Positions 59,174-64,000 of a DNA stretch of 64,000 bases are shown here, piece after piece. Source of the DNA: Actinomadura sp. 7K507 (GTDB lineage Bacteria > Actinomycetota > Actinomycetes > Streptosporangiales > Streptosporangiaceae). Positions within the stretch are counted from its first letter, which is position 1, and every line of letters starts with the position of its first letter. The notes beneath the pieces are model-generated. The model was not told the origin of the DNA, made no database searches, and saw only the letters and a program-made list of their open reading frames with translations. The DNA lies in the NCBI RefSeq assembly GCF_004348425.1, contig NZ_SMKK01000002.1:44696-108695 (forward strand), read 5' to 3'. The position numbers and the translations under genes are program-made.

Positions 59174-60184
59174 TCAGGCGAGTGACTCGTCCGCGTCGGA
59201 CCGGTGCGGGACCTTCTCGGCGGGGACGGTGCCCATCCGGCCGGCCTGGAAGTCCTCGAAGGCCTGGACGATCTCCTCGCGTGTGTTCATCACGAACGGC
59301 CCGTACCGTGCGATCGGCTCGCGGATCGGGAGGCCGCCGAGAACGAGGATCTCCCAGCCGTTCGAGCTCGCGGCGGGCTGGCCGTCGGCGGCGCGGACGA
59401 CCAGGCCGTCGCCGGTGCCCTGGTGGTGGGAGCCGGCGAAGACCGCGAGTTGCCCCTCGTCCAGCCCGGTCTCCTCGACGCCTGCCGTCCCGCGGCCGGA
59501 GAGCACGTACACCATCGCGTTGAACTCGCGCGGCCACGGCAGGGTGAGGCGCGCACCGGGCGCGACCGTCGCGTGCAGGTAGTTGATGGGCGTGTAGGTG
59601 ACGCCGGGGCCGTCGTATCCGGCGAGCGACCCGGCGATGACACGGACGAGGGACGAGCCGTCGTCGGCGGCCAGCAGCTTGACGTCGCGGGCCTCGATGT
59701 CCTGGTAGCGCGGCGGAACCCACTTCTGGGCGCGGGGCAGGTTGACCCAGAGCTGGATGCCGTGGAACAGGCCGCCCTTGGTGACCAGCTCGGGCGGCGG
59801 CTGCTCGATGTGCTGGATCCCGGACGCGGCCGTCATCCACTGGGTGGCGCCGTCGGAGATGAGGCCGCCGCCGCCGGACGTGTCCTGGTGCTCGAACGCC
59901 CCGTCGATGATGTAGGTGACGGTCTCGAACCCGCGGTGCGGATGCCACGGGGTGCCTTTCGCCTCGCCCGGCGCGTACTCGACGGCGCCCATGTGGTCGA
60001 GGAGCAGGAACGGGTCGGCCAGGGGCAGGTCGGTGCCCGGGAAGGGGCGCCTGACCTGGAAGCCCTCGCCCTCCATCTGGCGTGCGGCGGTCACCACTTT
60101 CGCGACGCGGCGCCAGTCGGTGCCGGCCTCCGGCAGAAGGGGCAGGCGGGGAAGGGTCAGCGGGTCGGCCATCACGGCGGGCAT
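59174..60184 (-). CDS. Pirin family protein
   Basis: 336 residues in a double-cupin pirin fold. PFLLLDHMGAVEYAPGEAKG, GTPWHPHRGFETVTYIIDGAFEHQD and GLFHGIQLWVNLPRAQKWVPP are the pirin signatures; His residues of HPHRGFE bind iron. Pirins include quercetinase-type enzymes and redox regulators. ATG at 60184 follows GAGGGGAG. It diverges from a MarR gene; two palindromes in the gap imply MarR control. A redox-stress role is likely. Confidence 0.94.
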   Translation of the reverse strand: MPAVMADPLTLPRLPLLPEAGTDWRRVAKVVTAARQMEGEGFQVRRPFPGTDLPLADPFLLLDHMGAVEYAPGEAKGTPWHPHRGFETVTYIIDGAFEHQDTSGGGGLISDGATQWMTAASGIQHIEQPPPELVTKGGLFHGIQLWVNLPRAQKWVPPRYQDIEARDVKLLAADDGSSLVRVIAGSLAGYDGPGVTYTPINYLHATVAPGARLTLPWPREFNAMVYVLSGRGTAGVEETGLDEGQLAVFAGSHHQGTGDGLVVRAADGQPAASSNGWEILVLGGLPIREPIARYGPFVMNTREEIVQAFEDFQAGRMGTVPAEKVPHRSDADESLA

Positions 60185-60246
60185 TGGGTCTCCCCTCGTA
60201 CGGGTGCCCGTCCAGGACCGGGCGGTGCACTGCTCGGCACAACGTA

Positions 60247-60260
60247 GTTGACGGTTCAAC
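60247..60260. promoter_or_regulatory. MarR-type palindrome, site 1
   Basis: GTTGACGGTTCAAC, a GTTGA-N-TCAAC-type palindrome near the pirin promoter. Confidence 0.6.
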
Positions 60261-60315
60261 TATTCCGGCGGTCCGGTGCCGCGGGATCCTGCTAACGTGA
60301 AGATAGCCGGGATTA

Positions 60316-60353
60316 GTTGAAGATTCAACCTGCGCCCGTATACTTGACAGTAT
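60316..60353. promoter_or_regulatory. MarR-type palindrome, site 2, and an overlapping inverted repeat at the start
   Basis: GTTGAAGATTCAAC (60316-60329) matches site 1 closely. ATACTTGACAGTAT (60340-60353) is a second inverted repeat reaching the ATG at 60352. The MarR gene thus seems autoregulated. Confidence 0.6.
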
Positions 60354-60813
60354 GAGCGAACCTCGCTGGCTCGATGCCACCCAGCAGCGCGATTGGCGGG
60401 CATACGTCGACGGCAGCGTCCGGCTCACCGAGGTCATGGACCGCGACCTGAAGACCAAGCACGGGCTGTCGGTCTCCGAGTACGAGATCCTCGTCCGGCT
60501 GTCCGAGGCGCCCGACCGGCGGCTGCGCATGGCGGAACTGGCCGAGAACGCCAGCCAGTCGCGCAGCCGGCTGTCGCACACCTGCTCCCGCCTGGAGTCG
60601 AAGGGCCTGGTCAAGCGGGACAGCTGCCCCAATGACAAGCGCGGCGTCTTCGCGCACCTGACCGACGAGGGCTACGCCGCGCTCGAACGGGCCGCCCGCG
60701 ACCACGTCGAAACCGTCCGGACGTACTTCATCGACATCATCGACCCCGAAGACCTCGAAGCCGTCGGCCGCGTCTTCGCCCTCGTCCTCGAACGACTCGG
60801 ACCCACGGCCTGA
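60352..60813 (+). CDS. MarR-family transcriptional regulator
   Basis: 153 residues. LSVSEYEILVRLSEAPDRRL, the recognition helix ENASQSRSRLSHTCSRLESK and the wing RDSCPNDKRGVFAHLTDEGY form the winged-helix of MarR. It contains one Cys in the HTH-wing region (DSCPND) and another in HTCSRL, which could sense oxidants, as in OhrR-type members. ATG at 60352. It probably represses itself and the divergent pirin through the palindromes at 60247 and 60316. Confidence 0.94.
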   Translation: MSEPRWLDATQQRDWRAYVDGSVRLTEVMDRDLKTKHGLSVSEYEILVRLSEAPDRRLRMAELAENASQSRSRLSHTCSRLESKGLVKRDSCPNDKRGVFAHLTDEGYAALERAARDHVETVRTYFIDIIDPEDLEAVGRVFALVLERLGPTA

Positions 60814-60846
60814 CCCGCCGCCTCCCGGTCCACGGAGGAACGGCGC

Positions 60847-61269
60847 CTACAGGGGGACGCTCACTCCGGTCAGGAAGCCGACGGATACCAGGGTCAGGGT
60901 CACCCAGGCGAGCATCATGCCGATGCCGAACGTCCGCCAGCGGCCGCCGACCCTCCAGACGAGCAGGCCGCCGAGGCCGAACGCCAGGACGAGCAGGGTG
61001 ATGAACTGCGGCAGCATGCTCGGCCGGTGGCTCATCATCAGCGGCGCAGACATCATCACGACGTCGACGAACAGGAAGACGCCGAAGCCCGACGCGAGCG
61101 CCTTGACATCGTGGCCGAGGAAGGCGCGCGCGCGTTCCGCCAGCACCTGGGCCTTGTCGGTCTGCAGGCGTGGGTGCCCCTCCGCCGCAGGTTCGACCTC
61201 CACATGGTGTGCCACGGCGAAGATCTCGTCTTCGAGGCTTGGGAGGTCCCTCTCCTGAGGTTCCGCCAT
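60847..61269 (-). CDS. Small membrane protein of unknown function
   Basis: 140 residues. An acidic N-terminal half (ERDLPSLEDEIFAVAHHVEV) is followed by three hydrophobic segments (SGFGVFLFVDVVMM, PQFITLLVLAFGLGGLLVW, MMLAWVTLTLVSVGFL). No family is recognised. ATG at 61269 follows CAGGGAG. It is convergent with the MarR gene and divergent from the M15 peptidase lipoprotein. Confidence 0.7.
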   Translation of the reverse strand: MAEPQERDLPSLEDEIFAVAHHVEVEPAAEGHPRLQTDKAQVLAERARAFLGHDVKALASGFGVFLFVDVVMMSAPLMMSHRPSMLPQFITLLVLAFGLGGLLVWRVGGRWRTFGIGMMLAWVTLTLVSVGFLTGVSVPL

Positions 61270-61430
61270 CCCGCTCCCTGAGGCCGGAGACCGCCGGGCG
61301 ACATGCCCGGCGGATTGGACGAGGTTCACGGCCCGTCCGTCCGGCCCCTTTCCGGCGGGCGCGCCGTCAAACGCAAGGTAGGGGATCAAGGGTGGCACAC
61401 ATAGGCCACCCGACGTGCCATCCTGGAAAC

Positions 61431-62162
61431 ATGCCAGGTAGAAGGCCTCTTCGCAGCGCGGCGGCGATCATCGCCCTGGTCGCCGCGATGTCCGCGGCCG
61501 CCGCTTGCGGCGGCGACTCCGAAGAGCCGACGCCGACCGCGACGCCGCCCACCTCGAACGGAACGGCCACCCCGTCGGCGACGCCGACCGAGCAGACCTT
61601 CCAGTCGGACATCAAGAAGGTCACCGCCGGCGACCTCGAGCACTCCTGGCGGGAGGGCTGCCCGGTGCCGCCCTCGGGGCTCCGCATGATCGAGATGACC
61701 TACTGGGGCATGGACGACAAACCGCACACCGGCGGGCGGCTCGTCGTCAACGCCGAGGCGGCCGAGGACCTCGTCGGCGTGTTCCGGAAGCTGTACGACG
61801 CCCGCTACCCGATCGAGCGCATGGAACCGGTCGACAAGTACCGGGGCGACGACTTCGATTCGATCGACGCCAACAACACCTCGGCCTTCAACTGCCGCCA
61901 GGCGACCGGGTCCAGCTCGTTCTCCCAGCACGCCTACGGCCTGGCGGTCGACATCAACCCCTGCCAGAACCCGTACGTCTACGCGGACGGCCGCATCGCC
62001 CACGAGCAGTGCTCGAAGTACAAGAACCGGGACCGGAAGGCCCCCGGCATGATCCACGCCGGTGACAAGGTCGTCGACGCGTTCGAGTCGATCGGCTGGG
62101 GCTGGGGCGGCGAGTGGAGCGGCGCCAAGGACTACCAGCACTTCAGCAGCAACGGCCGGTAG
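61431..62162 (+). CDS. M15-family (D-Ala-D-Ala carboxypeptidase-like) lipoprotein
   Basis: 243 residues. A lipoprotein signal ends in SAAAACGG (lipobox, about residue 26). A Thr/Pro-rich linker (TPTATPPTSN) follows. The catalytic domain has SFSQHAYGLAVDINPC, with the H-x6-D zinc ligands of the VanY/LAS group, and KDYQHFS with the third histidine. It probably trims peptidoglycan peptides at the membrane surface. ATG at 61431. Confidence 0.9.
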   Translation: MPGRRPLRSAAAIIALVAAMSAAAACGGDSEEPTPTATPPTSNGTATPSATPTEQTFQSDIKKVTAGDLEHSWREGCPVPPSGLRMIEMTYWGMDDKPHTGGRLVVNAEAAEDLVGVFRKLYDARYPIERMEPVDKYRGDDFDSIDANNTSAFNCRQATGSSSFSQHAYGLAVDINPCQNPYVYADGRIAHEQCSKYKNRDRKAPGMIHAGDKVVDAFESIGWGWGGEWSGAKDYQHFSSNGR

Positions 62163-62177
62163 CCCCGGTTCCGGCGG

Positions 62178-62342
62178 TCAGATCACCATCACCGCGACAA
62201 CGATGATCACCACGACGGCCACGGCGGCGGCGATGCCGACGAGCAGGCCGACGTTCGGGCCGGACTTCTGGGGCTGCGCCTGGTTGGCGAAGTTCTGGAA
62301 CTGGTGGGTCGTGCCCGCCGGATCATTGGGTGTCTGCGACAT
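62178..62342 (-). CDS. Small single-pass membrane protein
   Basis: 54 residues. An N-terminal hydrophilic part (TPNDPAGTTHQFQNFANQAQ) is followed by one hydrophobic segment (VGLLVGIAAAVAVVVIIVVA). ATG at 62342; no family is recognised. The codon pattern and the clean membrane helix support it as real. Confidence 0.6.
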   Translation of the reverse strand: MSQTPNDPAGTTHQFQNFANQAQPQKSGPNVGLLVGIAAAVAVVVIIVVAVMVI

Positions 62343-62417
62343 GCCGACGAGGGTAACGGATACACAACGGGCGGTCTGTCCGTTCTGCCCCACGGACATA
62401 TCACTCATGACGTCGGG

Positions 62418-62506
62418 CGGAGAGTGTGGGATTCGAACCCACGAGGACTGTCCCCAGCCCTGGGCGCTTTCAAGGCGCCTGCACTAGTCCACTATGCGAA
62501 CTCTCC
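62418..62506 (-). tRNA. tRNA-Ser(UGA)
   Basis: The minus strand folds into a tRNA of 89 nt with the long variable arm typical of serine. The acceptor 5' GGAGAGT pairs with ACTCTCC at the 3' end. The anticodon loop CTTGAAA holds TGA. The T arm shows GGGTTCGAATCCC. CCA is not encoded. Confidence 0.97.
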
Positions 62507-62604
62507 TGGTGACCGCCGTCCCCAGCGGCCCACGCCCACGATAGCGGTCACGGGCCACTGCCTTCGACCGCATAACGCAGAGCACCGCCACCGCCGCGGC
62601 GGGC

Positions 62605-62979
62605 TCACGTCTCCGGTGTGTCCGGGACGGCGTAGCCGGGAATCGACGGCCAGCGGACGGTCATGACGACCGACTCCTCCTCGGCGAGCCACGAGTGGTC
62701 GACGCCGCGTCCCCAGACCACGTAGTCGCCCTGCTCGGCCAGGACCACGTCCCCCTCGGGGAACTCCAGCCGGAACCGGCCGCTGATCAGGACGAGCAGC
62801 GCGGTCCGCTTCTCGCCGTTCGTCCACGCGGCGCGGCGCTCCCCCCGCGGATGCACGCCCCACTTGATCTCGACCTCGTCGCTGTGCCGGAGGTCGCCGG
62901 CCGGTTTGAAGTGCCCGAGCAACCAGCCGTGATCACCGGCGGCGTCCGGCCCCGCCTTCCCCACATACACGCCGTCCAC
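62605..62979 (-). CDS. Small cupin-fold protein
   Basis: 124 residues. A single cupin with HSDEVEIKWGVHPRGERRA, LLVLISGRFRLEFPEGDVVL and EQGDYVVWGRGVDHSWLAEE (final His motif). It resembles signal-peptidase I-like or germin-type single cupins with no assigned activity. GTG at 62979 is the start. It lies upstream of the tRNA-Ser gene, same strand. Confidence 0.83.
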   Translation of the reverse strand: MDGVYVGKAGPDAAGDHGWLLGHFKPAGDLRHSDEVEIKWGVHPRGERRAAWTNGEKRTALLVLISGRFRLEFPEGDVVLAEQGDYVVWGRGVDHSWLAEEESVVMTVRWPSIPGYAVPDTPET

Positions 62980-63003
62980 AGGTCGCGACCGTACTCCTGA
63001 CCG

Positions 63004-64000
63004 TCACGCCTCGGTGGGACGCTGGTAGGCGAAGCCGTCGCCGACGACGGCGGCGAGGTTCAGGTACGCCTCGCGGGTCGCCGGGGCGAGCTGCTCCAGC
63101 TCGACCTCCGCCCCCTCTTCCAGGTGGTCGTCGTACGGGACGCGGACGACGCCGCGGCAGCGGCTCTCGAAGTGCGCCTGGAGCTTGTCCAGGTCGACCT
63201 GGCTGCGGGTGCGGTTGCGGACCATCGACAGCACCACCACGCCGTTGCGGACGAGGTGACCGTGGTCGTGGGCCTCCAGCCAGTCGAGGGTGGCGCTCGC
63301 GGAGCGGGCGCCGTCCACCGACGGGGAGCTGACCAGGACGAGCTGGTCGGCGAGGCTCAGCACGCCCGCCATCGCCGAATGCAGCAGGCCGGTTCCGCAG
63401 TCGGTGATGCAGACCGAGTAGTACTGCTCCAGGACGACGGCGACCGCGGCGTAGTCCTCGGCGCTGAACGCCTCGCTGACCGCCGGGTCCCGGTCGGACG
63501 CGAGGATCTCCAGGCGCGCCTCGTTCTGCGAGGTGAACGCGCGCACGTCGGCGTACCGCTGGATCTGGTCCCGGTTGTTGAGCAGGTCCCGGACGGTCGC
63601 GGCGGTCTCCAGCCGGACCTTGTCCGACAGCGTCCCGCGGTCGGGGTTGGCGTCCACCGCGATGACCCGGTCGCCGCGGAACGACCCCAGCATCGAGCCG
63701 AGCCCGGTCGTGGTGGTCGTCTTGCCGACGCCGCCCTTCAGCGACATGACGGCGACCCGGTGGTGCCCGCCCGACACGACGGTGCGCGCCCTGGCGATCA
63801 GGTCCTTGCGGCGCACGTCGCTCTGCGACTCACCCGGGTGGATGCCGCCGGCGGTCGCCTTGTAGACCGCCCGCCGCCAGCCCGACGACGGCGCGATGCG
63901 CCGCTCACCGAGAAGGTTCTCGGAGCTGAGGCTGTCGGCGTTCTGCGGCTCCTGCGGATGCTGACCCTGCGGATACTGCTCCTGGGGATGCTGCTGCGGG
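63004..64000 (-). CDS. MinD/ParA-family ATPase, EspI-like (type VII secretion-associated), partial
   Basis: The gene runs past the right end of the window, so its N-terminus is missing. Near the window edge it is rich in Gln and Pro (PQQHPQEQYPQ). It then has SGWRRAVYKATAGGIHPG, the linker typical of EspI-like proteins linked to ESX/type VII secretion, and then the MinD ATPase. SLKGGVGKTTTTTGLG is the deviant Walker A (about base 63740) and IAVDANPDRGTL the switch. The C-terminal tail ends QRPTEA. It probably energises or regulates export at the membrane. Confidence 0.85.
   Translation of the reverse strand, partial: PQQHPQEQYPQGQHPQEPQNADSLSSENLLGERRIAPSSGWRRAVYKATAGGIHPGESQSDVRRKDLIARARTVVSGGHHRVAVMSLKGGVGKTTTTTGLGSMLGSFRGDRVIAVDANPDRGTLSDKVRLETAATVRDLLNNRDQIQRYADVRAFTSQNEARLEILASDRDPAVSEAFSAEDYAAVAVVLEQYYSVCITDCGTGLLHSAMAGVLSLADQLVLVSSPSVDGARSASATLDWLEAHDHGHLVRNGVVVLSMVRNRTRSQVDLDKLQAHFESRCRGVVRVPYDDHLEEGAEVELEQLAPATREAYLNLAAVVGDGFAYQRPTEA

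Overview
The window is high-GC actinomycete DNA. GTG and TTG starts, four-base ATGA overlaps, MaoC, LLM and Ltp-type lipid enzymes, a SigE-type ECF factor and a type VII-secretion-like MinD ATPase fit Streptosporangiales, perhaps Actinomadura; that placement is inference. No mobile element, CRISPR array or rRNA was found. One tRNA-Ser is present.

Region 1 (1-12.9 kb) and regions 3-5 (22.5-47.6 kb) look like one large catabolic locus interrupted by unrelated genes. At the left edge is a truncated enoyl-CoA hydratase and an orphan pyruvate dehydrogenase E1-like enzyme. Next comes an 11-gene operon (2864-12892), nearly all joined by 4-base stop/start overlaps: MaoC hydratase, LLM oxidoreductase, class III CoA-transferase, MmgE/PrpD protein, a triple RidA protein, a two-subunit MaoC hydratase, an Ltp2-like thiolase-fold protein with its DUF35 partner, acyl-CoA dehydrogenase and a CitE-type lyase. 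The hydratase, Ltp and DUF35 set resembles the steroid side-chain retro-aldolase module.

Region 2 (12.9-22.4 kb) holds apparently unrelated genes: a WD40 protein, a methionine-aminopeptidase-like protein that has lost most metal ligands, an MFS exporter with its TetR regulator, an AhpD-like protein, a split-barrel flavin protein, a LuxR/NB-ARC regulator and a DUF1801 protein.

Region 3 (22.5-30.7 kb) has an isochorismatase-type hydrolase, alpha/beta hydrolase, crotonase, hotdog protein, a MaoC paralogue whose active-site loop is replaced by a collagen-like Gly-Pro repeat, a nitrilase-type enzyme, a calycin-like protein, an acyl-CoA ligase and a double cupin with a His-rich tail. Region 4 (30.8-37.4 kb) has a LysR/SDR pair and a branched-chain-type ABC importer with LivM and LivG fused. 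Region 5 (37.5-47.6 kb) has two paralogous IclR regulators, a NIPSNAP-like protein, three double-domain VOC proteins, a second calycin-like protein, a SnoaL-like protein, a membrane protein, an aldehyde dehydrogenase and a fumarate-reductase-like flavoprotein.

Two repeated DNA motifs tie this locus together. A box TCYGAYKT lies in the promoter regions of the scattered operons from 0.1 to 43.7 kb (ten copies). An IclR-type palindrome GGAAC-N3-GTTYC lies in the promoter gaps from 37.4 to 46.2 kb. Both occur at the importer promoter and near 43.7 kb. The substrate is unknown. The gene set suggests import, CoA activation, dehydrogenation, hydration and C-C cleavage of a carboxylic acid.

Region 6 (47.7-64 kb) looks like ordinary chromosome: a secreted alpha/beta hydrolase, an adenylate cyclase/MerR pair, a sigma factor fused to an anti-sigma-like zinc motif and membrane domain, a FadD ligase, a SigE-type sigma factor, a Cys-rich RlpA-like protein with a MauE-like partner, an AAA ATPase, a pirin/MarR pair, an M15 peptidase lipoprotein, tRNA-Ser, a small cupin and a truncated MinD/EspI-like ATPase.
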